Positions 1-12,685 of a DNA stretch of 64,000 nt are shown here, piece after piece (the first letter of the stretch is position 1; each line of letters begins with the position of its first letter). Both the position numbers and the translations under genes were made by a program. The DNA comes from Phoebastria nigripes (lineage: Eukaryota; Chordata; Aves; Procellariiformes; Diomedeidae). Below the pieces are notes generated by a model. It searched no databases. It was not told the origin of the DNA and saw only the letters and a program-made list of their open reading frames with translations. Location: the NCBI GenBank assembly GCA_035582835.1, contig JAYKAV010001256.1:455103-519102 (forward strand). The letters are read 5' to 3'.

Positions 1-3000
1 CTTACTGTGCCAAAGAAGTGACTTAATATTGTTTAAAAAACCAGCAACTTCATGATAGATATTCTTTTGTAGAGAAGGGCCTAAATTATGACCAGCCCCC
101 ATGTTGGCATGATGTAAGTCCAGAAACTGTAAGGACTCTACGGCTCCTTCTTTCAAAAGCAAAGTCGGAGAATAAGCCAAAATTTGGTCATCTGAGACTC
201 ATAAGTTTTCAGTGATACAAGCAAACATGCTAATTGCTTAGCCATCCTCAAAACGCTATTTTAATGGTAGCCTGTTTTAACCATGGAATTTAACAGCTTG
301 TTGTGGTGCTGTGAAACATCTATTCTTCAAATTAGCCAAGTTAACATGAACCTCACAGAGTCCAGTACCTCACTGCCGTTTTCAGTCAGAAAAGTCCACA
401 ACATAAGGCATAACTGATCCAAACAAAAAGAACTTTTGAGCTCATGGTGTGACTGCTGAGGTCACATTTGGAGATAGGGAAGAATGCTGAACTAAAATTG
501 GCATGCTGGGAATTAGCCCTAATTGTTGTAGAAAACAAATAGGGAATGGAACACTCTACCCATTGCCCTTTGAGGGGGTCCATAAATTTGCACTGATGCT
601 GGTACAGCTGATATGAGAGAAAGAAGCTTTACTCACCACAGTATGCCTAAGGTCAGTGAAGACCAGGGATTACTTGTTACACCACTGGACGTACACTATT
701 ATCAGCCTGAGACATGACCTAATCAGACCAAACGTTTTGTGATCTAATGGTCAGAGCCAGACTGATGATATCACCATTTCCACTGGTTTTGGCCAAGTTT
801 GAAATGACAGCTAGAATGCAAGTTTTCAGTTCCTTCAATCTCTCCCTTGGTCATTGTATCTGACCAAGACTGCATGGACTGCTGCAAACAGACAAGTGGC
901 TAAAAGTAAGATCCTAAACACATCCCGAAGATGACAGAAGCTTGATGGATCTCTGGTTGGCCAGGGAAATGTGCTAAGACAATTTCTCAACTGTCAGACT
1001 GTAAGTAGGAATCCATATTTGAAACATAAGTTGTATTTTCTATCTTATTGGGAGTTTTACCCCTCCCTTTAGTATGTCCTTTTCATCTGCTGACCACACA
1101 GATATTTGGACTTCTGAAGAATTGGACTCCCCACAAAAATAATTACAGCCCATCTCAGCCACTGCCTTTTTTTCCACCGCACCAGGGTCTCCTTATACAC
1201 ATTTTCAATAAACAAAGGGAAAGGGAGTAAAAATGTATTCAAATGAAAGCCTTCCTGAATACTTTTATTTCAAATGTTTTGGCTGTTTTTAGTCTTTTAT
1301 TGCATTAGTAATAAAAAGCTTAGAAGACTTTAAAGGCTAAGTTCATCTTGGCAAGGGTAGGCTAAAATCTGTACTCTATCCCAACTACATCAAAAACTTC
1401 ATGTTTTGCACAACGATAGGTTAACATTGTTGATTCTCTGGATTCAGTTATTCCTTCACAATTCACAAAGCAGATATCTGCCAGGCAGAGCCTGTGATAG
1501 CCTTGTGTAACAGCTCTGGGCTGCACATACTTTATTCCCTCAGAGAGAAAAATTACTTCTCTCCACGCAAATAAAATGAGGAAGATCACAAGTTCACAAA
1601 TCAGCATGTTACGGTTCTGCAAGGCTGAGGATGAAATCCCTGCTGGTACAAAACATTTCCTGGCCTTCAACGACTGTTAAAGGACCAAGGTAAGGCCTTC
1701 AGCAGTGGGTTTGCAATTTTAGTATTGAGCCAGAACAGATTTTGATGGTATCTTCTGAAGCCTAACTTTGAAGACCCTGTGCTCCAATAATTTCAATTGC
1801 CCCAGACTAATGTTTCTCACTACAGTGCAAGGGTAGTAAGACGAACAAGTTACAAGCTGAAGGAAGATCATTTAAAGTGGCATTTGATTACATCATAGCT
1901 GTGCCCAATATCTTTTTCTTAAGTCATTAAGATCTAAAATATATGGATGTTTATCAATTTCAGGTGTTGTATCCTGAGGTTTAGTTCTCTTGCTCTTCCC
2001 CATGTGTTTTAAAGCTAAGAAAAAGACAAATCAGCAATTTCTTAGGCATTAAAGGGGGCCCTAGTCTGTAGTAAGGTACAAGCCTGTATCACATGACAGC
2101 TGACGTAATATCCACCTTTTACAGAGACATTTTTACCCCTTAATGAAGAAAATGATGGTTTAAAGGAGGAATTATATGAACATTTTCCAAGGATGGATTT
2201 TCATCTTGGTGGCCTTGGGCGTGACATGAATTTAACAGGAGATTTTGTTTTGTAAGGTTGACACCAACAAGCCCAAGGAAATCAATTTTTATCACACATG
2301 TTGTGTTAATGCTGGTGCTGTCTGACCAATAGGATATGACGTTGTCTGGTAAAGATATATGAGAACTGTGTTTCTGTGTGTCTGTATGTGTGTGTGTGCA
2401 ATAATCTCCTGCACAATTCCTAATAAAAAAAGACAGTGGAAGGTAAAGGTGCATTTGCTCTAGCTTTCCTCTTTAAAAGTTCATTCTTCTTGGTCTCCTT
2501 ATCTGCTAATTGGACTACAGAAAATATGCCTGTTTCAGTGAACTGTACAACTTTGTGGTGGGGACCTCTGTTGGGTGCTATCTGAAAGACCTTCTCCATT
2601 TTTAATTTACACAACTAAATTGGTACTAAAAAATTCAGTCATTACCATTAGCTGATACAGAATCTTAAATCTAATCATTGTTTGTGAATGGACTTGAATT
2701 GACCCATACTCCTGCAAAGTAAACATTGACTTCAATGTGCTGTGCAATAATTTATAAGAATATATCCCTGCAATCAGAGACATGGATACACACACCATGA
2801 TAGTTTTATTTTAAATCCAGCTTCTCAGCCTACCAAAAGCAGTAAAGCCATGGATGACTGTTTTACAACTGGTGGGTAAATACCTGGTCTTCTGCTAGCC
2901 CTATGGATACCCACGCTATTTCCCCACTGTGCTTGGAGGCCAGGTTTATCTAGGCATATCTGCAAGCATTGTGATCACTACACGGCAGTCTGAAGCCCCT

Positions 3001-6000
3001 CCTAAGCTGTTTTTAACCAATCACACAGGCTAAAAGGGGGTTTCCTATTTTTTATGTTAAATGCCACAGTTCTGTAATTGCCTCTCTCCTGAGGAATCTG
3101 TGATCATGATGCCCGCTGAGCCTTCTACAGTTTTTTGGCAGAACTGAGGATCTCTCAAAAGCTGAAACCCAGACTGCCCTAAAGTAACATGAATAAGAAT
3201 GCAGCTGAATCGATGAGGAATCAATTAAGCTCTCTTTCAAGGATTTCCACTTAACTAAAATCTGAACAGCCCTCTGCAGAGGTTTCTCTTCTCTAGGACA
3301 ACTATCCCACTAAATTGGTAATGTCATGGGAAGCCTAAAAGCAGGAGGGAATGGCATGGAACTGGGCATGAATCCAAAACCANTTTTTTTCTGTCCACTA
3401 AAGACATTTATAACATTTCTAGCCAGAGTAAGTGTGGCCAGGATGAGTGCTCCAGTGCAGGAAATGCCGAGGAGATGGATGGTCTGAAACTCTGTTCCTG
3501 TCCCAAACGACAGGCACTCTGTGCTTTAGAATGATGCCCAGCTGACATTAAGATTCAGGGCATGAAACCCCTGTCCTCAGCTTTGGCATCCCTTTGGATC
3601 TGTCCAGCCAGTTCATTCTTTTCTTTGAGATGACTGCTTGTAGCATCTGCATTGACCTGGTAGGTGGGATACTCTCCCAAGAAGTGAGAGAGCACGTCCA
3701 ATGCTTTCTCAGACTGAGGAGACACCTGCTGTACGTGCCACAGAAGAAATTTAGGAATTTAAGGTAGCTTTTCAATAGACAACTCTAGACAGTGGCATGT
3801 CTCAGAAGTTGAGAAGTTGTTCTCCGCAACACTGTAGTAAAGTTAGATAATCTGCATTTGCTTAAGGTAAATCTTAAATGCCTAAATACCTTTGTGATCA
3901 TAGACCTTAGTAACAAAGTTTGGCAACAAGTCACTGGGAAGCAGTATTTGGTCCCTGTCACAGAGGGGGAAAAGGGCAGTCATAAAGTCAAATGACATAT
4001 CCTCAGAAAACACTGTTAGCAGCAGAAGTGATGAGAGAAGCTATGTATAAGACCAAACTACTAGATTTCATGAGATATGGTCATGCAAGCTCAGCCTCAG
4101 TCTCTGGCCAGGCATGCTCTCTTAGCCTTTTCAAAATGTGAAGAAAAACATCACAACTTCTAACTTCTTTACTGAGTCCCAGCTTCTAGTTCCCAACTCT
4201 CATCATTAAATGTACAGCCCATGATTTTATATCTTCACTGCCAATTTAGGACCCCCATATACAAAGTACTATTCCTATTACTGCTCTTCTCCAGTGTACT
4301 TTTAAGGGTCTGAAGTACTGCACTGGATGTCAACCATGCATAAAGTGAGTCATTACGAATGAGTGATTGAGAAGGAATCCTTATCTGTATGCAGGTCAAT
4401 GTACAACCACTGTCAACTGCCCAGAAAAAGTACACTTATTACACAGAGAACATAATTTCTATTGCTGCTTTGTATAATCAACTTTCTGATGATTCTAGTG
4501 AATATCATTCATGTCAAGATGTCAACTACCAAACAGAGAACAGTGTGAAAATCACTGATTTAAATTTGAGGAGAGTGAAGGACAACACCAGATAACTTAA
4601 TTCCTTTAAGAATGATTTTGCATCCAAGCATAATACTGTTTTGATGGGCCTGGGCTTGTACTGACGCATCAGTGAGATCCCTCTGGGAAATGGTGCATGC
4701 CCCAAATGCAGATAACCTGACTCACCTATTCATTTCACTGCACTCAGCAAATATGTCTTACGGTATGTGGTTTGTTGCCTCTTGATTAGCCAGAAATACT
4801 TGGTCCAGTTTAAATAGGTCAAGAGTGAGACTATGTCACATATTAAGTTCTGTTTCATGTTGAAGCACAGGCCATTTCCTTCTTCCCACTATACTCAGAC
4901 AATAAGAGGTTAAGAGAGCTACCCTATAATGGCTTCATTAGTTGCCAGAACTTGGAGAATGAAGTCCTTTGCTAGGGCTCATTAAGAGGTGAAGGGAGAT
5001 AGCATGCCAAAAGCCTGGGATACAGAGGATCTGTGATGGCAGACCCTGGAGAAAAGGGGTTAGGATGAGTGGTTCCTTAAATATTTTTCTTGTACTAAGC
5101 ATTGCCTTGGACTTTTTAGCTGAACTGGGTTATAAAGGTCCTTTTTGTATTTGCTTGTGCAACAGTACTAAGATGCAAAAGGGAAGGGATTTAATTCTCC
5201 CATGGAGAAATCAAAATGCCACTTCTGCTGCTCAGTACAGGTTATTTCTGGACTTATTTCTGCACCTTTCTCTAAAAGACTTTTTTTATATTTGGGAATC
5301 TACCAAAAAAGAAGTACATTCTGAGGGAAAGGGGATCCTAAGAAACTGTCCCTTGCATGAAAGGGTGAAGCATGTTGAAGAAGTATTTTTCCAGAGTGAA
5401 AAATCCGAGGTAGTATGGCAGCAGCCCTATCTCAAGATATGCTGGCAGTGGGCACACGTGTAAAGCAAAAAAAAAAACCATATCATTACTTCTTCCTACA
5501 ATGCAGTGCAGAGTAGAATCCACAAGAAATTGAATTGCACAGCTTGCCTATGAAGACACAGGCTAAGTGGAATGAAAAAAGATAATATAAACAGGAAACA
5601 GAAATCTCTGTAATATTATTATCTTGTGAAAACTAAGGGATTTATCCAGCAATCTGTGTTCCTCTCAGATTCCCACTAAAGGCAGGTAAAATCTACCTAC
5701 TTAGCTGAAAGACTGAGTCTAAGGTTCAAAGATAGTCTAGTTTTACTTTCTACATATGACAATCCAAAGACTTTCACCTAGCTGCTTCCATACTGACTGA
5801 TACCTTCTAAATGAATACAGCATACAGCATTTCATATAGGTATTAGTCTTGACTTCAAGGTGTTAAGAGCTGGAAAACCTACTGTGTGTCCTCATATTTT
5901 ATTCTGGATTTCCAGATGATTATGCAGTTCTCAGGGTCTGCTTCTCAACGTGGTTTAGGAAAGGGGCTGTCCTTGTCACTAGCCCACATAGGCACAGTCC

Positions 6001-8051
6001 TATAGATTTCACTGGGATTGAACCCAGTCCTAACTGCTTTGCTGAGCTGAGGTTGATTTCTGCAAGTACTTAATTCTTTCACTTAATAATTCTTCTGTTC
6101 TGTTTGGTCCTGTTTTATAGGACAATAAAAGTCTGGCCCCTTTAGTCACTCCTACAGAACCTCCACCCCCCTGGGTTGGGCAGTGTGTTGTTATGTGTAC
6201 TAACATGCTTGCTCACTCTATTTTAATCATGCAAGAAGAGTACCACGTATCCTGTGAGTAAATCTGTCTTTCAGATCAAGTCATCAATTCAGTGGAAAGG
6301 TCTGGGTTAGAAATGGAAGTTTACAAATCACCTTCGCTGTGATTTTAGCTGTGAGGCACAATAACCTGAATGTTACAAGCAGTTTGGTGAGGAAAAAGGT
6401 CTTGGAATGATGCTCAAGTTTGTCTCAAATAACCTCACACTGCCAAAGAAAGTTTGCACTAGATGGATTTATAAAAGCAGTATAAGGAAAGCTTATAAAT
6501 CATCTGTGCATGACCCTGCAGGTTAACAAAGAGAAAGTGAAGTCTGTTTGCGTGTAGAAATGAACATTTTTCCAAATCCATCCCTGCAATCCCCAAACCT
6601 CTATATAAACTCAGAATAATGACTCAATTATGAACTATACTACAAAATCACTAGAAATACACTACTACCTTTCCCCTTACGGTGGTCTTATAAATTAACT
6701 CATAGAATATGGAATTGAAGATGTTAATATGGGGAAAGGAAAAGCCTGACACCAAATTTATCCTCCTATCAATGCAGGATAGCTTCCCTCCCTACATCTG
6801 CAAAAGTTTTGAACAACCTAGTTTTAGCCCCAGGCAAGTAGGCCTCCTGTTTTGCTTATTTTTCAGCCCAGTCAATTTTACTTTATGACAAGCTTTCTAA
6901 CATCTAACCTAAATGATGATTGTCGAAAAGGTTTTCTTTTTATATCCTTTGTACCAGTTTATTCAGTTTGCCCCATCCTTTGAAGTTACTCTCTTAAAAT
7001 ACTTGCAAGCAGTTAACCTGATTTTCTTTACACAATAGTAATTCCTCAGTGAAAATGTTGTTTANGTAATTTTTCTTCTATATCCACTCTCCTAATATTT
7101 TTTTTTTTTTGTCGCTTTGCTGAAAATTCATTTCATTGCCTATACTGAGCTGCCCTGGATATTTGGCCTAGTTCCACCCCAGCTGTGTAAGATGAAGAAG
7201 CTGTTATTGCTGTGGTCTCTTGTTTGTGAGCACAATATACAGCACAAAAGCCAAAAGACTAATGTTCTATAGGTTCTGACTATTTAATGTACTACAGCAT
7301 TTCTCAGTGTGGCCTCTAAAAGCTAATTGCATTTGGAAGAAAAGAAAAGGCTCCTGGATAGTTTTTCTTTAGCCTTCATTTCAGANACCTGATGCAGATT
7401 TTGAGCACGATGCCCATTCAGCTGAGGAATGAAGGAAGGTCACAGTTCCAAACCTCTACACAAAACTGCCCATAAAAATCTGTCTTCTTGGTAGCTGCTT
7501 GTACTATTAAATACTTCTACTCAGTAAACTTATTTTTTACCTGATAGAGGACAGTGCTTACAGTCTTCTAATATGAACCTCATGTGACACTCATCCTCCT
7601 CTAGCTGAGCCTAGAAAAGCACAGCCTTTGAATTCAGAAAGGAAATGAGACCTGAAGGATTGCCACCTCTTCCTTCTTTTTTACAGCCACCTAAAGAATA
7701 TTTAGTCATCTCCTAAAAATCAAAACAGACCCTTTGGTGGCTACTGGGATTCATCAAGAACTAACACCAGAACAAGCAGTTATATGTAGACCATCAATTA
7801 CATTCATAGCAATATAATGAACAATAGCAAGCCTAGGTGGCTTTAATGGGGTTATTTATTATATTACTCTATGCTCAGCAATGGAAGCAGAATTATTTAT
7901 GTAGTTGAGCTATGGCATTTCTGCTTCCAGTCATGCCCTACATGTGCTTTACTGGAACACNTTTATAGCACTCTTTTTACAGATCTAAGTCTGAATATTT
8001 TACAAAGTTTAAATAAAATAAAAAACAACAGTAAGTCACTGCTGATGTTAC
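1..8051 (-). other. TENM1: Intron of TENM1 (partial), after the EGF 4-5 exon
   Basis: This stretch lies downstream of the donor of the EGF 4-5 exon in transcript orientation, and no further teneurin EGF coding is visible, so it is read as intron. It is AT-rich with short homopolymers (for example a T run near 7100) and a few single N bases. I see no CR1 element, RNA gene or intact protein gene. Plus-strand 5065-5463 is open for 132 codons but resembles no protein I know. The minus-strand stretch 3310-3767 holds two adjacent unassigned open frames (see findings). The ca/tg-rich tract near 2374-2399 is a short simple repeat. Confidence 0.8.
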
Positions 8052-8252
8052 CGATTGAGCAATCATGTCCAGTCCAGTTGGGATCGCAGCTGCAGAGTCC
8101 AGTATCTGGGAGGAAGGTCCCGTGGCCAGAGCATTGGTCCAGACAAGTGGCTCTTGGAGTCTCACAATTTGTTCCTCCCCAGCCAACCGAACAGTGACAT
8201 TCTCCTCGCACGCACACACCTCGTCCCGAGCAGGTAGGATCCATGCAGTCCA
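8052..8252 (-). CDS. TENM1: Teneurin-1 internal exon: EGF-like repeats 4 and 5
   Basis: Internal exon of 201 nt: two bases (TG, completing a Val codon), 66 codons, one base. The acceptor follows a long pyrimidine tract and reads ctcgcatgtag before tggactgc; the donor is tcaatcg followed by gtaaca. EGF 4 starts [20 protein letters not shown] and has six cysteines. EGF 5 starts [20 protein letters not shown] and has five, Phe standing where the third cysteine would be. That is the expected second odd-cysteine repeat for covalent dimers. NWT near residue 58 is an N-glycosylation sequon. Symmetric phase 1-1. The next coding exon (EGF 6 onward) is not in the window. The plus-strand open frames over this interval are antisense shadows. 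Confidence 0.95.
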
Positions 8253-11200
8253 CTACATGCGAGAAGGAAGAGGAAGCAGACAGGGAAAGCAAATGGGAAT
8301 TTCAGGAAAAAAGCTATCAGACTGCCATCTACACAAACTTATTTATATAGTATCTCAAGGCTCCAGCCAGAAAGCAAAGCCCCGTTGTGCACAAAACAAA
8401 TGCTTCATGCAAGAAGATAGTGTCCCAAAAAGGCAGTGAGACATAAAACACTTACGTGAAAAACAGAGAAAAAATTAATGATTAAATCCATTCTTTTATC
8501 CAGACCTGCACTAATAAATGATCTTCCTAGTAAGAACAGGCTAATATCAATTAAGAATAGAATAAGAATAATATTCACTTGCACACATATTGTGCCTCCA
8601 TTTATTCTATTAGAATAACCTAACTTACTATTACTAATGAATTCAAAGCTGAGCTCCAGTTTTCTGAGAGAGAATTTTACATCAAGATTCAGCAGAAGTT
8701 GACATCCTTATTCAGCAAAATACATGCTTAAATTGAAGAATGTGCTGAAATCTACACAGGTTTCACAGACAATTACATAAATTTCACGTTAAACATATCC
8801 TTAGACAGTTTTCTGGAGTAAAGATTGAAACAAAATCATATATTTTTGGATATTGGTGGTGTTCTGGTTTTATTTTTGATTANTTAATGCTCTTTTTTAA
8901 ATGGCTTTTTCCCACCCCCCTCAAAGAGGCACTTTCCTAACAAGATTGGAGACCATTCAGTTAGGCACACGGTATAGCAACGTGCACCAAAAGACCNAAT
9001 GTACTGCTGCCTGATTCCTGAGTTATGTGTTTTGTAGGCAACTGTCAGCTCCTCTGCCCACGGGGGAATTTCACCCAGCAATCAAAAAATATGAAACGCA
9101 CCAAACACCCTCCCAAAAAAGGACTGGAGAAGTTGATCATCTATTTATATATAAAAGCATATAGGACAGCCTAGAGAAATTCTTCCCATCTCTTGAAATG
9201 GTGTGTGGCAGTTGCCCTGGGGATCAGTGACAAGTGTCAGTCTGGCTAAGCAGCAAGGGGAAAGCTGTCCAGCTCCTGGCTCTAATACAGAAGCGCAGAA
9301 CCCGGCCACCGCACACACAGCAGGTTTGTGGTTCATTTCCCCCCACCCTGTAAAAGCTAGTAAGAATCCCAATGACCTGTTTAAGATCCAGAAACCTTAA
9401 AAGGAAACACAACAGCTGCTCTGACAAGTCCCTGGATTCTCAAAACCTTCTCAGTCTGACAAGTAATGGCTCAGCAATTACTATCCCAAGGCATGTGAGA
9501 GCGTTTTCTGTTTTGTTTGATTCCCGGAGCCCTGCTCATAGCTGGAACAATCCTCGAAAATTGTAAGAGGCTGGAAAGGATGAGTCTATAAATCTCCTTC
9601 ACTGTTAGCGAGCTGGGAGCTAGGGTGCCAATTTTAGCATGAGACCCTTAGAGCCCTGGCCCTGTTCTTTCTCAGCAGCAATAAGTACGAAACGGATTAA
9701 GAAACGGACTAGAAGCCTTGTACGTTCTCAGCAGATGGTTTGAACATAGAGAACAAAGATCACAGGCTAACTGACAAGAGGCTACCTCCAGGCAATTAAT
9801 CATCCCCTCTGAAGGTCAGTTGGGAAAAAGGTGAGTTTTACAGGGGGCTCCATCACAGGAGGCAGACAATCTGCTATCTCAGCTCTAACACAGACGATTA
9901 TAGGAGGGGAATGTGCACGTCAGAACCCCCCATTTATCATAATCCCAAGGCCATTTTTCATGTTGAAATGAGCCCTTTCAGAAAATGTCACACACAATGG
10001 CTACTTTAATCTCAGCCTCACTAGCTGTATCTCTTTAGGCTTTCTGCACCATCGGAAGGGCCCTGGGACAGGATTATGGGCTTCTGCTTTCTTCTTAATC
10101 AATTGCTTAGTGGATTTGGAGTACAATGGTATATTTTTAGGGAGTTCTGCTTGACAAATTTAGCTGCTCAGCTCTGGGAGAAGCAGAGATGGGGAGCAGG
10201 GCAGCAGGGCAGAGCTGACAAAATCTAGTATACTTGGGAAAAGGAAAAAAAAAGAGAGTTTTGCATATATCTGTGTTGCTGCTTGGAAAATGTCCCAAGT
10301 GGTCTAATTCTTGGTTGGAAAATGCTCCATTTATAGTTCAGCCTTGTGCAGAACCTTTTCCAGGGAGATAAATCATGCAGCAAGCAAGGCTAGTGCCTCT
10401 TCTACACTTTTCCCCAATATGCTTCATGCTTCATTGGTCACACAAGTTATTAGGCTTATTCGGTACCCAAAGAGTAACTTCTCATTTTTCACTGCTTAAA
10501 TTTGCTCCCCTCCCTTTAATGTCTCGCTGGCTTAGCCGATGCTTTATAAAATATGGGCCAATAAACTAAGGAAGGAGAAAAGAAAAACTCATGTAAGATT
10601 GTTGGCTGATGTTTTATAAACATTGCTGAACTTCTATGGGGGAAAAAGAAAAGACAGAAGAAACCCTGGAATGAAAACCCATTATAAACATGGACTAAGC
10701 AGTGAAGCTACGAGAACTGAGAAATAATAAAAAATAATCAATACCAGATGGTCCTTCTTAGAAGAGAAATTAAAAAGTAAAAGCAATTTAAAAAATAGTA
10801 TAAATCAACTTTTTTACTAGATCTAAAAAAATATATATATATATATATGTCCTGAAGATTTCCCACATGGCATATTTCTGAGTTAGTTCCCCCCCTTCAC
10901 AACACAATACAAATTATGCCTTGAATATGAAAAACAAATGCATACTTGGAAAAATACTAAACAGCTCATAAGAAAAATCATGTTCTCTTTCTTCTTCATT
11001 CTTTTTCAAGTTTTTACCTAGTGGGACTGACACTGTCTCCCGCTACAGTGATAACATAAAATAACCGAGTAGTGTCTGGCTTTTCTGCTTTAAACGTGAC
11101 CAGGGAAAAAAGGTTCCTGTTAGAAAAAGGGCAAATCTTACTCTGATTTACACACATTAAACACGTCTGGCTGGAGGCAAAATCAGGATCTTTTCATTTC

Positions 11201-12490
11201 TGTTTATCCAGTAAAGATATGATCTAGTAAATACGAGGTCTACGGAGATGCTTTAAAGATATTTCAGTAGTCACCATCTTTGGGTTTTGCATGCCCCACA
11301 GCTTCATTGAACTGTGCTTTCTTAAGCCAAAATGAAGCTTTCTCAAGAGATGGCTTATTGTTACAGAGCTGATACTGTCTTCATCTCTAACATTTACTGA
11401 CACTGAAGCCATGTTACATCAGAGATGTCCCACTCCAATACGTTTAACGCATCAAAAGAATTGCTAGATTAGATGCCATTTGAATGTCTGAATCCAATTC
11501 AGCCCATTTTCGTTGTCTGTAAAATAAAGCCATTTCTGATAAATCTTTATCCCACATACATGAAGACAACCATAAATTAATTCAAGCCATTGTGATTCTT
11601 ATACATGTATCAAATGGATGTCTTAAGTCTATCAGGTGGTGCAGAGGCCTTATATATGCATTTGTAGAAGCATAATTTAAACATAATTATTTTTCAGGTC
11701 ATCTGCATAGAATTTTGAGAATAATTTTCGAAAGTGCTGAACATTATTCTGCAAATCAGGCACTTTTGGATGTATTTTTATAACCGTCCAAATGATTTGT
11801 ACACTTACAAAACTGTCCATTTTTTCATTTAGCAATAAGAAGCAGTCACAGACTCAGGAAGATAAAGGTTTATGGTGGCAGGTGACTTCCTACCCAAAAA
11901 GATTAAAGATAAGTGCTAAAAGGTACTGTATTTCTGAGCCACAAATCTAAATGTAAATGAAAAATGTTTGGGGGCTAATGTGAGAAAAAGCTATGGAAGA
12001 CCCATTAAAATAATATCTGATTTTGATGCAGAATTTAATTCAAGTCCTGAGCGTTTCTAAGCTTTTAAAGCTGACAAGAATCAGGGACTTTCTCTCACAC
12101 GCCACCATTTTGTGTAAGTAAGCAACTGAAATCGTTTGGCATAGCATAGCAGAGAAGAAAGCACTGTAAAAGTAATTATACGTTTAGATGTGTAAATGGA
12201 AACGATGCTCTAATAAGAACATTTGAACATATGATTAGACGTTCTGGTCTTTCAACTAGATTTGTCTATCAGAAGCATTTGATGGCTTTTCATCTAATTA
12301 TTGAACAAATATGATAGCTAACGACAAGTTATTACAACATATCATTTTTACGTTGCATCCATCTATTGTATCTCTAAGGTGCCTATTACCGCTCTGTTTA
12401 AGTGCCAGTCCTATTCTGAATTGCCTCCATCCATGTAATTATATAACGACAATCAAGGCAAAAGGCTAATTGAATGTATCTTGCAAATAC
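8253..12490 (-). other. TENM1: Intron of TENM1 between the EGF 2-3 and EGF 4-5 exons
   Basis: A 4238 bp phase-1 intron with GT and AG ends. Contents seen: a short (AT)9 run at 10831-10848 and otherwise unique AT-rich sequence. The section 9600-10600 is less AT-rich than its surroundings, has several homeodomain-type TAAT cores, and shows no repeat signature. It could be a conserved non-coding element, but the sequence alone cannot show this. Confidence 0.88.
10831..10848. repeat. (AT)9 microsatellite
   Basis: Nine AT dinucleotides following an A run. Intronic; likely length-variable. Confidence 0.95.
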
Positions 12491-12685
12491 CTTCTTCACA
12501 GCTCTCGCCTTTGTATCCTGGGTTGCAGATACAGGTCCCCATGATGCACGTGCCATGGTTATTGCAGGAGACATCGATGCACTGGTTCGTCGGGACATCA
12601 CATTCTGCTCCTTTCCAGCCGCTATGGCACAAGCACCTCCCCTTCATATACTGCCCATTTCCACTGCACAGCACTGGGCAGGAGG
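12491..12685 (-). CDS. TENM1: Teneurin-1 internal exon: EGF-like repeats 2 and 3
   Basis: Internal exon of 195 nt: two bases, 64 codons, one base. The acceptor is ...attatctttccccag before cctcctgc; the donor is tgtgaagaag followed by gtattt. EGF 2 (residues about 2-28) starts [20 protein letters not shown] and has only five cysteines: the usual third cysteine is replaced by Tyr in GQYMKG. EGF 3 starts [20 protein letters not shown] and has all six. From published work on teneurins, EGF repeats 2 and 5 each carry an unpaired cysteine that forms disulfide bonds between two chains, so this exon supplies one of the two dimerisation points. Symmetric phase 1-1. The wording [11 protein letters not shown] is the teneurin-1 version and is the main reason I choose TENM1 over TENM2, 3 or 4. 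Confidence 0.95.

Noticed and set aside
5065..5463. Plus-strand open frame of 132 codons with a hydrophobic start resembling a signal peptide
   Set aside because: No known family, no supporting promoter or splice context; consistent with chance.
8065..8439. Plus-strand open frame of 124 codons over the EGF 4-5 exon
   Set aside because: Antisense shadow of the TENM1 exon; the cysteine-rich real frame is on the minus strand.
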